Positions 1 through 9,684 of a stretch of 64,000 nucleotides of DNA are shown piece by piece. The notes below the pieces were generated by a model. The model ran no database searches. It was not told the origin of the DNA and worked only from the letters and a program-made list of their open reading frames with translations. A program made the position numbers and the translations under genes. How positions within the stretch are numbered: the stretch's first letter is position 1; every line of letters starts with the position of its first letter. This DNA is from Geodermatophilaceae bacterium URHA0031. GTDB taxonomy: Bacteria > Actinomycetota > Actinomycetes > Mycobacteriales > Geodermatophilaceae. Location: contig JHVP01000004.1 of assembly GCA_000620205.1 (NCBI GenBank), positions 248,001 to 312,000 of the forward strand, written 5' to 3'.

Positions 1-1379
<1,379 letters not shown>

Positions 1380-1385
1380 CCCCGC

Positions 1386-1434
1386 CGGCGGTCCGGGGTC
1401 GGGTGGCCATCTCGCACCCGACCCCGGACCGCCG
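1386..1434 (+). terminator. Long perfect hairpin after ligM
   Basis: A 20-bp perfect inverted repeat (1386-1405 and 1415-1434) with a 9-nt loop starts 7 nt after the ligM stop. There is no T-tract, as is common for actinobacterial terminators. It sits between two genes of the same strand, so it may terminate partly or protect the 3' end of the first transcript. Confidence 0.7.
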
Positions 1435-1520
1435 CACGCCCGCAGCTGCGCCCGGCCCATCCGCGTCGTCCTGCGGGCAGCAGGTCCCCCGACGACGTCC
1501 GCACCCCCTGGAGGGACCCC

Positions 1521-2882
1521 ATGTCGTCGTCCGAGAGCCTCGCGGCCGCGCTCGCCCGAGCGGGCAGCCCGGTCGAGCTCCTCCGCAACCTGGCCTTCCC
1601 GCCGAGCACCTTCCCGGTGCAGCCGGAGTTCACCAACTGGCGGTCCGAGCAGCGGTCCTGGCTGGAGAGCTGCGCGCTGCTCGACCAGTCGCACCACATG
1701 CACGACCTGTTCGTCACCGGCCCCGACGCCCTGCGGCTGTTCAGCGACCTCGCCGTCAACAGCTTCGCGGCCTTCGGCCCCGGCAAGGCCAAGCAGTTCG
1801 TCGCCGTCGCCCCCGACGGCCACCTGATCGGCGACGCCATCCTGTTCCACCTGGACGAGGGCTCCTTCGACCTGGTCGGGCACCCGATGGCGCTGGACTG
1901 GGTGACCTTCCACCTGGATCGCGGCGGCTACGACGCGACCGCCGAGCGGGACCCGAACTCCGCGCTGCGCGCCTCCGGGCCGCCGACGCTGTACCGCTAC
2001 GAGCTGCAGGGCCCCACCGCCCTGGCGCTCCTCGAGCAGGTGACCGGCTCCCCCGTGCCCGACGCACGGTTCTTCAGCATGGCCGAGTTCACCATCGCCG
2101 GCCGGCGCGCCCGCGCGCTCCGGCACGGCATGGCCGGGCAGCCCGGCTTCGAGCTGTTCGGGCCGTGGGAGGACGGCGAGGCGGTGCTGGCCGCGCTCCT
2201 CGAGGCCGGCGCGGACCACGGCCTGGTGCGGGTCGGCGCCAAGGCGTACTCGACGGCGAACCTGGGGTCGGGCTGGGTGCCCGCGCCGATGGCCGCTCTG
2301 TTCGGCGACGACCCGCTGATGGCCGAGTACCGGGAGTGGCTGCCGCTGTCGGCGGTCGGCTCGATCGGCGGCAGCCTCGACTCCTCCGACATCCGCGACT
2401 GGTACCTGACCCCCTACGACGTCGGGTACGGCAAGACGGTCCGGTTCGACCACGACTTCATCGGCCGGGAGGCCCTGGAGCGGCTGGCGCAGACCCCGCC
2501 GCCGCGGACCAAGGTCACCCTGGTCTGGGACGCCGACGACGTCACCGCCGCGATCGGCTCGCTGTACCGGCCCGGTCCGGGCGCGAAGTACATCGAGATG
2601 CCCAAGGCCCGCTACGCCACCCACCACGAGGACCAGGTCCTCGTCGACGGCGAGCAGGTCGGCGTCTCGCTGGACTGCGGCTACCTCGCCAACGAGCGGC
2701 AGATGGTCTCGCTGGCGACCATCGACGCGGCCCTGGCCGAGCCGGGCACCGAGGTGACCGTCGTCTGGGGCGAGCGGCCGGTCTCGGCGAAGCCGGCGGT
2801 CGAGGACCACGAGCAGGTCCGGATCCGCGCCGTCGTCGCGCCCTGCCCCTACGACGCCCGGGACACCTACCGGGCGCGCTGA
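1521..2882 (+). CDS. Second LigM/DesA-family THF-dependent aryl O-demethylase
   Basis: A 453-residue paralogue of the preceding O-demethylase. It keeps the same framework: EFTNWRSEQRSWLESCALLDQSHHMHDL near residue 40, [53 protein letters not shown] and VEDHEQVRIRAVVAP. It is clearly diverged elsewhere, for example YLTPYDVGYG in place of [10 protein letters not shown]. The ATG at 1521 has a GGAGGG ribosome site 5 nt upstream. Known members of this group act on vanillate, 3-O-methylgallate (LigM) or syringate (DesA). Two diverged copies suggest split specificity, perhaps guaiacyl versus syringyl substrates, but the sequence alone does not show which copy does what. Confidence 0.88.
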   Translation: MSSSESLAAALARAGSPVELLRNLAFPPSTFPVQPEFTNWRSEQRSWLESCALLDQSHHMHDLFVTGPDALRLFSDLAVNSFAAFGPGKAKQFVAVAPDGHLIGDAILFHLDEGSFDLVGHPMALDWVTFHLDRGGYDATAERDPNSALRASGPPTLYRYELQGPTALALLEQVTGSPVPDARFFSMAEFTIAGRRARALRHGMAGQPGFELFGPWEDGEAVLAALLEAGADHGLVRVGAKAYSTANLGSGWVPAPMAALFGDDPLMAEYREWLPLSAVGSIGGSLDSSDIRDWYLTPYDVGYGKTVRFDHDFIGREALERLAQTPPPRTKVTLVWDADDVTAAIGSLYRPGPGAKYIEMPKARYATHHEDQVLVDGEQVGVSLDCGYLANERQMVSLATIDAALAEPGTEVTVVWGERPVSAKPAVEDHEQVRIRAVVAPCPYDARDTYRAR

Positions 2883-2893
2883 CCCCCGCACGG

Positions 2894-2926
2894 CAGAGTC
2901 CCCGGACGCGTCGTCCGGGGACTCTG
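2894..2926. terminator. Bidirectional terminator between O-demethylase and ligB
   Basis: A 13-bp perfect stem (2895-2907 with 2913-2925) extends by one more C-G pair and has a 5-nt loop. It lies between the converging ends of the second O-demethylase (plus strand) and ligB (minus strand), so it can serve both. Confidence 0.75.
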
Positions 2927-2937
2927 TCGCGTGGTGC

Positions 2938-3795
2938 TCAGCCGGGCTGACCGCTCCGGTTGTCGAACAGCGCGATGCCGGCCGCGGTGTTGGAGGCGGG
3001 CACGAAGTAGTCCGAGTGGACCTTGGTGATCTCGTCGTCCAGCGCGCCGCGCATCACCAGCCACATGATCAGCTCGATCCCCTCGGCGCCGGCCTGCCGG
3101 ATCAGCTCCTCGCGGGAGAGGGCAGCGAGCGCCGCGGGGTCGCTGTGGATCGCCTCCATCCACCAGGCGTCGAACTCGGGGTTGATGAACCCCGCCCGGG
3201 CCCCGGCCAGCTGGTGGGACATGCCGCCGGTGCCCAGCACACCGACCGTGAGGTCCCCGGGGTAGCTGCGGATGGCCCGGCCCAGGGCCCGGCCCAGCGC
3301 GTAGCAGCGCGCGGCGGTGGGCTGCGGGTACTGGATGACGTTGACCAGCAGCGGGATCACCGGGCAGGGCCAGGCGTCACCGGGGTCCGGCGTCCACACC
3401 GACAGCGGCACGGTGAACCCGTGGTCGACGTGCAGCTCCTGGAAGACGGTCAGGTCGAACTCCTCGTCGACCAGGCTCTGCACCAGGTGCAGCGCGAGCT
3501 CGGGGTGCCCGACGACGTCGGGGACCGGCCGCCGGCCGAAGCCCTCGTCGGCCACCTCGTACTGCTCGGCCGTCCCCAGCCCGAAGGTCGGGACGAAGTC
3601 CAGGTCGATGCCGTTCGCGTGGTCGTTGTAGACGACGATCGCCACGTCGGGCCGGTGCTCGGCCAGCCACGCCCGGGCCGGGGCGTAGCCGTCGAACAGC
3701 GCCTTCCAGTTCGGGTCCTCGGTCTTGCCGCGGTCCATCGCCGCCCCGATCGAGGGGACGTGCGAGGTCGCCAGACCCCAGATGACGTCAGCCAT
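2938..3795 (-). CDS. ligB: Protocatechuate 4,5-dioxygenase beta subunit
   Basis: Catalytic subunit of a class III (LigB-type) extradiol dioxygenase. It opens protocatechuate between C4 and C5 to 4-carboxy-2-hydroxymuconate-6-semialdehyde using Fe(II). The 285 residues follow Sphingobium LigB closely. The likely iron ligands and base are visible: His12 in TSHVPSIGA, the His in VVYNDHANG, the His in GTGGMSHQL, and the Glu in GIELIMWLVMRGAL. The C-terminus is shorter than in Sphingobium. The start overlaps the ligA stop by 8 nt, so the two subunits are translationally coupled. Gallate dioxygenases belong to the same superfamily but are usually single fused chains, which makes protocatechuate the better guess. 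The 4,5-pathway is uncommon in actinomycetes, which mostly use 3,4-cleavage. Confidence 0.92.
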   Translation of the reverse strand: MADVIWGLATSHVPSIGAAMDRGKTEDPNWKALFDGYAPARAWLAEHRPDVAIVVYNDHANGIDLDFVPTFGLGTAEQYEVADEGFGRRPVPDVVGHPELALHLVQSLVDEEFDLTVFQELHVDHGFTVPLSVWTPDPGDAWPCPVIPLLVNVIQYPQPTAARCYALGRALGRAIRSYPGDLTVGVLGTGGMSHQLAGARAGFINPEFDAWWMEAIHSDPAALAALSREELIRQAGAEGIELIMWLVMRGALDDEITKVHSDYFVPASNTAAGIALFDNRSGQPG

Positions 3796-4153
3796 CGCGC
3801 CGGCCTCCAGCCCTCATCGCCGCCAGGAAGTCCTCCTCGCCCATGCCGGTGAACACACCGCCCAGGTACTGCATCGAGCGGCCGTCCATCATGGCGAGCT
3901 TGTAGACGTAGAAGATGCTGCCGCCCAGGTCGATCATCGCCTGCCAGTCGCGGTCCAGCACCGCCTGCTGCTGCTCGGGGGTGAGCCCGAAGCCCTGGCA
4001 GTAGGCCGCCTCGTCGGCGAGGAAGCGCTCCCGGTTCTCGGCCGTGCGCAGGCTCATGAAGAGCTTGTTCATCCGCAGGCCGCGCCGGCTGGTCTCGCCG
4101 TCGAAGATCGGTGTGCCCGGCAGCCCGAACCGGTCGGGCGCGGTCTCGCTCAT
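3788..4153 (-). CDS. ligA: Protocatechuate 4,5-dioxygenase alpha subunit
   Basis: Small subunit that caps the LigB active site. The 121-residue product matches LigA in RGLRMNKLFMSL, AENRERFLADEAAY, RDWQAMIDLGG and GVFTGMGEEDF; Sphingobium LigA is about 139 residues. I chose the ATG at 4153 because AGAGG lies just upstream and the family similarity begins right after it; a longer reading to 4345 would overlap the previous gene. The stop overlaps ligB by 8 nt. It is third in a leftward operon: hydrolase, isomerase-like, ligA, ligB. Confidence 0.92.
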   Translation of the reverse strand: MSETAPDRFGLPGTPIFDGETSRRGLRMNKLFMSLRTAENRERFLADEAAYCQGFGLTPEQQQAVLDRDWQAMIDLGGSIFYVYKLAMMDGRSMQYLGGVFTGMGEEDFLAAMRAGGRRDG

Positions 4154-4194
4154 GGACGTTCCTCTCTGGCGGGTGCTCGGCGCGGTGCCCGTGG

Positions 4195-4473
4195 TCACGT
4201 GCGCTCCTGCGGGTGGGTGGCCAGCGCCTCGACCGTGACGTCGAGCCAGGGTGCCATCGGCAGCGACATCAGCGCGTCGTGCAGCGCCGCCGGGTCCGCG
4301 GCCTCGTACAGACCGACGGTGGCGTTGCGCCCGGGCACCCGCCACAACCGCTTCAGCACCCCGGCCGCGCGCAGCTCCACCGCCCGCGCGCGCTCGGCGG
4401 CCCGCAGCTCCTCCCGCCGCTCGGCGGGCGTCTCGGGTGGCAGCCGGTTCTCCGACCGGACCAGGAACTCCAC
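4195..4473 (-). CDS. Muconolactone delta-isomerase family protein (CatC-like)
   Basis: A 92-residue protein of the muconolactone isomerase family (Pfam MIase). CatC shifts the double bond of muconolactone in the catechol branch of the beta-ketoadipate pathway, and members are about 92-96 residues. Family marks are the N-terminal MEFLVRSENRLP strand, the helical ELRAAERARAVEL stretch, LKRLWRVPGR and ALHDALMSLPMAPWLDV. The GTG start lies 1 nt after the upstream hydrolase stop. No catechol 1,2-dioxygenase or muconate cycloisomerase is present, so true muconolactone is an unlikely substrate here. Sitting directly before ligAB, it may act on a lactone or enol form of a 4,5-cleavage product; this is inference. 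Confidence 0.8.
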   Translation of the reverse strand: MEFLVRSENRLPPETPAERREELRAAERARAVELRAAGVLKRLWRVPGRNATVGLYEAADPAALHDALMSLPMAPWLDVTVEALATHPQERT

Positions 4474-4474
4474 G

Positions 4475-5212
4475 TCAGGCTCCCGTCTGTGCGGTGCGGG
4501 CCGGCACCCGGCCGGCGAGGTCGAGCAGCGCGTCGGCCAGCTCCGCGGGGGCGGTGACCATCGCCTCGTGGCCGGTCGCCAGCTCGTGCACCGGCCAGCC
4601 GCGCTCGCGGGCGCGGTCGGCCTGGCCGGCGAACACGCGCATCCAGCTGACGCACTCGACGAAACCGGCCGGGACGTCGTCGACCGCGCCGGTCAGCCGC
4701 AGCGGGTCGGTGTAGGTCTTCCACGGGTGCGGGGTGAGCTTCGGCAGCAACCAGTCCACGTCGGCCTGCTCGGTCACCCCGAGCACCGACAGCTTGCGCA
4801 CCGGCACCAGCCAGCCGAAGCCCTGCTCGGCCGCGGACTCCGCCCAGTGGTGCTCCACGGTGGCCGGCAGCAGGTCCCGTGCCGCCTCGCCGTCGGCGCC
4901 GACGAAGGCGTCCAGGTAGACCCGCTGGGCGATGGCCCGGGGCAGCCGGTCGGCCACCGCGGTCACCACCTGCCCGGCGTAGCTGTGCCCCACCAGGACG
5001 ACGTCGGTGAGCCCCAGCACCTCGACCAGCCGGACGACGTCCTCCACGTGGGTGTCCAGGCCCACCAGCGGGGACAGCAGGTGCCCGCGCTCGGACAGCC
5101 CGGTCAGCGTCGGGGCGTGCACCTCGTGCCCGGCCGCGCGCAGCAGCGGGGCCACCCGGTCCCAGCACCACCCCCCGTGCCACGCGCCGTGCACGAGGAC
5201 GAACGTGGTCAT
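4475..5212 (-). CDS. Alpha/beta hydrolase, first gene of the ligAB operon
   Basis: A 245-residue alpha/beta hydrolase. The oxyanion region is FVLVHGAWHGGWCW near the N-terminus, the nucleophile elbow is GHSYAG near residue 95, and the C-terminal GHEAM supplies the His. The layout resembles small plant-esterase-like (methylesterase/EstC) enzymes rather than meta-cleavage C-C hydrolases. It leads the operon with the CatC-like gene, ligA and ligB, so an esterase or lactonase role in the same pathway is plausible. The substrate cannot be read from sequence. The 163 nt upstream (5213-5375) must hold the operon promoter, but I see no convincing -35/-10 pair. Confidence 0.8.
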   Translation of the reverse strand: MTTFVLVHGAWHGGWCWDRVAPLLRAAGHEVHAPTLTGLSERGHLLSPLVGLDTHVEDVVRLVEVLGLTDVVLVGHSYAGQVVTAVADRLPRAIAQRVYLDAFVGADGEAARDLLPATVEHHWAESAAEQGFGWLVPVRKLSVLGVTEQADVDWLLPKLTPHPWKTYTDPLRLTGAVDDVPAGFVECVSWMRVFAGQADRARERGWPVHELATGHEAMVTAPAELADALLDLAGRVPARTAQTGA

Positions 5213-5375
5213 GGCTCCCCTGTCCTGGCGACCGCGGCGGTCTCGCGCGCGGATGTGGTCCCGAGCACGATAAGTCTCCCGGCGGGGAGCGGGATCCGCC
5301 TGATGTCACGGGGCGGCGACCGCCGCCGCACGGACCCGCTACGTCATCCGTCGTGGCCCCCGGGGACGCCGGTGG

Positions 5376-6038
5376 TCACCGGGGCAGGACGAGCCCCTCC
5401 TTGACCGCGAGCAGGGCGGCCTGCGTGCGCGAGGTGAGCCCCATCTTGGTGAGCAGGTGGCTGACGTGCGTCCGCGCCGTCCGCTCGCTGATGACGAGGT
5501 GCTCGGCGATGTCCTTGTTGGACCTGCCCTCGGCGATCAGCACCAGCACCTCCTTCTCCCGCGCGGTGAGGACGCCCAGCCCGGTGCGCGGCGCCCGCAT
5601 CTCCTGGGTGAGCCGGCGGGTGACCGCCGCGTCGAGGAAGACCTCGTCCCGGACCGCCGCCCGCAGCGCGGCGTCGACCTCGGCGGGTCCGGCGTCCTTG
5701 AGCAGGTAGCCGGAGGCCCCGCTCTCCAGCGCGGCGTGCACGCGCTCGGTCTCCCCGAAGCTGGTGAGGATCACCACCCGCAGCTGCGGGAACCGGCGCA
5801 GCACCTCACCGGTGGCGGTGACGCCGTCCATGCCGGGCATCTGCAGGTCCATCAGCACGACGTCGGGCAGCTCCCCGTGGGCGGCCGCCCGGGCGAGCCG
5901 GTCCAGGGCCTCCTGCCCGTCACCGGCCTCCCCGGCCACCTCGACGTCCTCGAGCGCCTCCAGGTACGCGACCACCCCGCGGCGCACGACCGCGTGGTCG
6001 TCGACCACGAGCACCCGGATCGGGTCCGGAACGGTCAC
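5376..6038 (-). CDS. NarL/LuxR-family response regulator
   Basis: A 220-residue two-domain regulator. The receiver domain starts with RVLVVDDHAVVRRG; the likely phospho-acceptor is the Asp in VLMDLQMPGMDG (about residue 63) and the conserved Lys is in YLLKDAG. A LuxR-type helix-turn-helix follows at about residues 155-215 (LTAREKEVLVLIAEGRSNKDIAEHL is split here as LTAREKEVL, GRSNKDIAEHL, ISERTARTHVSHLL). The GTG start at 6038 overlaps the kinase stop in a GTGA junction. A start farther upstream would run through the kinase gene in another frame. It may control the neighbouring lig or one-carbon genes, but only position suggests this. Confidence 0.9.
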   Translation of the reverse strand: MTVPDPIRVLVVDDHAVVRRGVVAYLEALEDVEVAGEAGDGQEALDRLARAAAHGELPDVVLMDLQMPGMDGVTATGEVLRRFPQLRVVILTSFGETERVHAALESGASGYLLKDAGPAEVDAALRAAVRDEVFLDAAVTRRLTQEMRAPRTGLGVLTAREKEVLVLIAEGRSNKDIAEHLVISERTARTHVSHLLTKMGLTSRTQAALLAVKEGLVLPR

Positions 6039-7621
6039 CGGCCCGCCTCCGCGTCGATCACCGGCACCGAGGCCGGCAGCGGGATGCTGAGCAGCACGCT
6101 GGTCCCCCCGCCGTCGGGCCGGCGGACCCGGACCCCACCGCCCCAGCGGGCCGCCCGCTCCCGCATCACGCTCATGCCCAGCCCGCTGGACCCGGAGCCG
6201 CCGGGCTCCGCGCCGGTGCGGTGGTCGAACCCGCACCCGTCGTCGGTGACCTCGGCGACGACGTGCTGGCGGCCGCCGCGGGAGGTCACCGCGATCCGGG
6301 TGTCGATCCGGGTGGCGTCGGCGTGCTTGATGCTGTTGTGCAGCGCCTCGGCGACGACGCGGTACACGTCCTCGAGCAGGTCGGCGTCGACCGCGGCCAG
6401 GGCGTCGTCGGGGTCGGAGTGGTCCAGCTGCACGTCGACGCCGGTGCGGGCCGCCGTGGAGTCCACCAGGGAGCGCAGGGCCGAGGCCAGGCCCTGCGCC
6501 GAGGTGGCCGCCGGACGCAGCTCCACCACCATGCCGCGCAGGTCGGCCAGCACGTCCTCGGCGCTGCTGCTCAGGTCCTCGGCCACCTGCGCGACCTTCT
6601 CCGGGGCCGGCGGCAGGCCGCGCGCGACGAGCACGCCGAGCGACTTGGCCTGCATCATCATCGAGAAGACCTGCTGCACCACCGAGTCGTGCAGGTCGCG
6701 GGCCAGCTTCTGGCGCTCCTCGCGCCGGGCCACGTCCCGTTCCCGCTCCAGCAGGGCGGCGTGGTCCACGGCCATCGCCGCCTGCTCGGCCATGGCGAGC
6801 AGGAACTCCAGCTCGGTGTCCCCGACGCTGCGGCCGGGTGCGAAGAAGGCGTTGAGGATGCCGACCGGCTCCCCGCGCGCCAGGAGGGGCACGCTGACGA
6901 ACCAGTCCCACCGGGGGTGGCGCATGAAGTCGTGCAGCGGCGCCCAGGCCGGGTCCTGCATGACCGCCTCGTACCGGCTCGGGACGATGACCGGTTCACG
7001 GCTGCTGAGAGCGTCCAGCATCCGCAGCCGGGCCCCCAGGGCACGGCACTGCATGAGCCGGTCGAAGAACTCGTCGGAGCGGCCGAAGCCGGCCGAGCCC
7101 ATGACGTGCAGCCGGTTCCCCGACCCGTGGACCGTCAGCACCTGCACGCCGGCGAGCGCGTCGGTGCGCGCCACCTCCTGGGCGAGCACCTCCAGGGTGC
7201 CGATCAGCGAGCGTTTCGACGCGACGCTGGACGCGGCCGTGGCGATCGCGGCCAGCCGCCGCTCCCGCAGCAGGCTCAGCGTCACGTCCCGGAAGGAGAC
7301 GATCCAGCGCCGCTCGCCGGGCACCTGGGTGAGCACGTAGGCGAACTCGCGGCGGACGCCGGGCGAGGGCTCCCACTCCAGGACGTGCTCGCCCGGCCGG
7401 CCGGCGACCGCCGCGTCGCCGGGTGGCGGGAACGGTGACGGGGCCCCGGTCACGGCGCCCGGCCGGAGTCCGCAGAGCCGGACCGCGGCGGGGTTGGCGT
7501 CCAGGAACCGCGCGTCGGCGTCGATGACGGCGAGCCCGTCCGGGGCGTGCGCCACCACCTCGTCGGCGCAGGGGGGCGACGCGACCGACGTGCCGACCCC
7601 GATCGGTCCTGTGCGTTCCAC
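6035..7621 (-). CDS. Sensor histidine kinase with PAS and GAF domains (HisKA_3 type)
   Basis: A 528-residue cytoplasmic NarX/DesK-like kinase. A PAS-like domain (about residues 20-120, with DGLAVIDADARFLDANPAA) is followed by a GAF-like domain (about 135-285). The dimerisation box LARDLHDSVVQQVF carries phospho-His near residue 311. The ATPase has its N box at EALHNSIKHAD and G boxes at DDGCGFD and SSGLGMSVMRERA. I see no transmembrane segment. The GTG at 7621 is preferred over the ATG at 7666 because GGAGGAGAGG lies just upstream. PAS/GAF sensing domains without a periplasmic part suggest an intracellular signal, possibly an aromatic metabolite; the ligand is unknown. Confidence 0.9.
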   Translation of the reverse strand: MERTGPIGVGTSVASPPCADEVVAHAPDGLAVIDADARFLDANPAAVRLCGLRPGAVTGAPSPFPPPGDAAVAGRPGEHVLEWEPSPGVRREFAYVLTQVPGERRWIVSFRDVTLSLLRERRLAAIATAASSVASKRSLIGTLEVLAQEVARTDALAGVQVLTVHGSGNRLHVMGSAGFGRSDEFFDRLMQCRALGARLRMLDALSSREPVIVPSRYEAVMQDPAWAPLHDFMRHPRWDWFVSVPLLARGEPVGILNAFFAPGRSVGDTELEFLLAMAEQAAMAVDHAALLERERDVARREERQKLARDLHDSVVQQVFSMMMQAKSLGVLVARGLPPAPEKVAQVAEDLSSSAEDVLADLRGMVVELRPAATSAQGLASALRSLVDSTAARTGVDVQLDHSDPDDALAAVDADLLEDVYRVVAEALHNSIKHADATRIDTRIAVTSRGGRQHVVAEVTDDGCGFDHRTGAEPGGSGSSGLGMSVMRERAARWGGGVRVRRPDGGGTSVLLSIPLPASVPVIDAEAGR

Positions 7622-7744
7622 GCGCCTCTCCTCCCTGCTCGACCGGCCTGCTGTGGTGCAGCCCACTGCTCCCCTGATGCTGGCATGCCGGGCGCGTCGC
7701 GGGTACGGCGGACCTGCCGGACCACCCGCCGGGGCGGCCTCCCC

Positions 7745-7761
7745 GCGACGATTGACGTACG
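7745..7761. promoter_or_regulatory. Repeated intergenic motif, copy 1
   Basis: GCGACGATTGACGTACG lies in the 295-nt divergent gap (7622-7916) between the kinase and metF. A near copy, matching at 14 of 17 positions, lies at 13157-13173 upstream of purU. TTGACG inside it could be a -35 box for metF, but no clear -10 follows. The rest of the gap shows only the AGGAGGAAG ribosome site of metF. Confidence 0.35.
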
Positions 7762-7916
7762 ACCCGCGGGCGAAGTGGTGGGACGGGAACCGTCATGTCA
7801 CCGTGCCGGGAGGGGGTGGCACAGGTCACGATGGTGGTGCGCTCGACACGACCCGCCCGGTGCGCACCGCCCCCGCCGGAGAGACAAGGCTCGCCGCACA
7901 GGAGGAAGTCCATCCG

Positions 7917-8780
7917 ATGAAGCGCTCGCTGACCGCTCGGGACCCCGCCACCCGGGACTCGCTGAGGCAGGTCTTCCAGGAACTCGGCTTCGAGGTCATC
8001 CCGTTCAAGAAGACCGAGGAGCAGGTCCTCCAGCACGTGCCCAAGGACGTCCGGCTGACCGTCACCGCCTCACCGGCCAAGGGCCAGGACGCGACCGTCG
8101 ACCTCACGGTCAAGCTGGTCGGCCACGGCTACTCCGTGGCACCGCACCTGTCCGCCCAGCAGGTCCGCGACCGGGCACACCTGGCCGACGTCGTCGCCCG
8201 CTGCCGCGAGGCCGGTGTCACCGACGTCTTCGTCGTCGGTGGCGACCCGAGCGACACGCCCACCGAGTTCAAGGACGCGCTGGCGCTGCTCACCGCGCTG
8301 CACGAGCTCGACCACGGGTTCGCCGACATCGGGATCGGCGGCCACCCCGAGGGCCACCCGGCCGTCCCGCCGGAGGTGCTGTTCCAGGCGCTGAAGGACA
8401 AGGCCGCGATGGCGACCCACATCAAGACCCAGATCGTGTTCGACCCGAAGCTGATCCTCGACTGGGCGCGGGAGCTGAAGAACCACGGCATCGACCTGCC
8501 GGTGCACGTCGGCGTGCCCGGGGCGGTCCACCGGCAGAAGCTGCTGCGGGTCTCCGGTGGGCTCGGCGTCGGCGAGTCGGCGAAGTTCCTCAAGAAGCAG
8601 CAGAGCCTGCTGTGGCGCTTCTTCATCCCCGGCGGCTACAGCCCGGACAAGATCATCAAGGGTCTGGCCCCGCACATCGGCAAGCCCGACAACCACATCG
8701 AGGGCTTCCACGTCTTCACGTTCAACGACCTCGGCCCGACCGAGGCCTGGCGGGAGCAGACGCTGCGGTCGCTGGCGTGA
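7917..8780 (+). CDS. metF: Methylenetetrahydrofolate reductase family protein
   Basis: A 287-residue flavoprotein of the MTHFR/proline-oxidase-like barrel family. It interconverts 5-methyl-THF and 5,10-methylene-THF. Visible family features are FEVIPFKKTEEQV near the N-terminus, VTDVFVVGGDPSD (strand with conserved GGDP), IGIGGHPEGHP, IKTQIVFDP, PVHVGVPGAV and the C-terminal EGFHVFTFNDLGPTEAW. The ATG at 7917 follows AGGAGGAAG; longer readings have no such site. In LigM-based metabolism (established for Sphingobium) MetF works with the methyl-THF made by O-demethylation, so here it probably oxidises methyl-THF. It starts the plus-strand operon with folD, pabBC and fchA. Confidence 0.87.
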   Translation: MKRSLTARDPATRDSLRQVFQELGFEVIPFKKTEEQVLQHVPKDVRLTVTASPAKGQDATVDLTVKLVGHGYSVAPHLSAQQVRDRAHLADVVARCREAGVTDVFVVGGDPSDTPTEFKDALALLTALHELDHGFADIGIGGHPEGHPAVPPEVLFQALKDKAAMATHIKTQIVFDPKLILDWARELKNHGIDLPVHVGVPGAVHRQKLLRVSGGLGVGESAKFLKKQQSLLWRFFIPGGYSPDKIIKGLAPHIGKPDNHIEGFHVFTFNDLGPTEAWREQTLRSLA

Positions 8781-8823
8781 CCCGCCCGCCGGGCCCCTCC
8801 CCGACCCTCTCCAGGAGCGCCTG

Positions 8824-9684
8824 ATGACCGCAGAGCTGATCGACGGGACGGCGGTCGCCCGCCAGGTGCGCGAGGACGTGGCGAAGGGCGTCGCGCAGCT
8901 GGTCGCCGCCGGGGGCACGCCGCCCGGGCTCGCCACGGTGCTGATCGGTGAGGACCCCGCCTCCGAGGTCTACGTCCGGAACAAGCGCCGGCTGTGCGTG
9001 GCGGCCGGGATGGCCGACCTGCACCGCCACCTGCCCGGCGACGTCGACCAGGACACCGCCGCCGCGCTGGTCGACGAGCTCGCCGCCGACCCCGCCGTCT
9101 CCGGCATCCTGCTCCAGCTCCCGACACCGGCCCACCTCGACTCCGAGGCGCTGCTGGCCCGCATCCCGGCGGCGAAGGACGTCGACGGGCTGACCACGGC
9201 CAACGCCGGCCTGCTGGCCCAGGGCCGGCCCGGGCTGCGGCCGTGCACCCCGTCGGGGGTCATCGAGCTGCTGGACCGCTACGACGTCCCGCTGGCCGGC
9301 GTCGAGGCCGTCGTCGTCGGCCGCTCCGTGCTGGTGGGCAAGCCGATGGCCCAGCTCCTGCTCGAGCGGAACGCCACCGTGACCATCTGCCACTCGCGGA
9401 CCCGCGACCTCGCCGCGGTGTGCCGGCGCGCCGACGTGCTGGTGGTCGCCGCAGGGATCCCCGGTCTCGTCGGCGCCGACGGGGTCAAGCCCGGAGCGAC
9501 CGTGATCGACGTCGGCATCCACCGCGGCGAGGACGGCCTGCACGGCGACGTCGACACCGCCGCCGTCGCCGAGGTCGCCGGGCGGATCACGCCCGTGCCC
9601 GGCGGCGTGGGGCCGATGACCATCGCCATGCTGCTGGCGAACACCCTGACCGCGGCCACCGCGCAGCAGGGGCTCGGCGGCTGA
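8824..9684 (+). CDS. folD: Bifunctional methylene-THF dehydrogenase / methenyl-THF cyclohydrolase
   Basis: A 286-residue FolD that oxidises 5,10-methylene-THF to methenyl-THF with NADP and can hydrolyse that to 10-formyl-THF. The catalytic block YVRNKRR (Tyr and Lys four apart) is near residue 45, GILLQLPTPAHL near 105, KDVDGL near 120, PCTPSGVIELL near 140, the Rossmann segment VVVGRSVLVGKPMAQLLLERNATVT (split here: VVVGRSVLVGKP, LLLERNATVT) near 160, and PVPGGVGPMT near the end. It sits 43 nt after metF, with CAGGAG as ribosome site. The stop overlaps the next start in TGATG. Confidence 0.95.
   Translation: MTAELIDGTAVARQVREDVAKGVAQLVAAGGTPPGLATVLIGEDPASEVYVRNKRRLCVAAGMADLHRHLPGDVDQDTAAALVDELAADPAVSGILLQLPTPAHLDSEALLARIPAAKDVDGLTTANAGLLAQGRPGLRPCTPSGVIELLDRYDVPLAGVEAVVVGRSVLVGKPMAQLLLERNATVTICHSRTRDLAAVCRRADVLVVAAGIPGLVGADGVKPGATVIDVGIHRGEDGLHGDVDTAAVAEVAGRITPVPGGVGPMTIAMLLANTLTAATAQQGLGG

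Noticed and set aside
4195-4473. A true catechol-branch muconolactone isomerase (catC).
   Set aside because: No catA or catB is in the window and the gene is coupled to ligAB, so only family membership is claimed.
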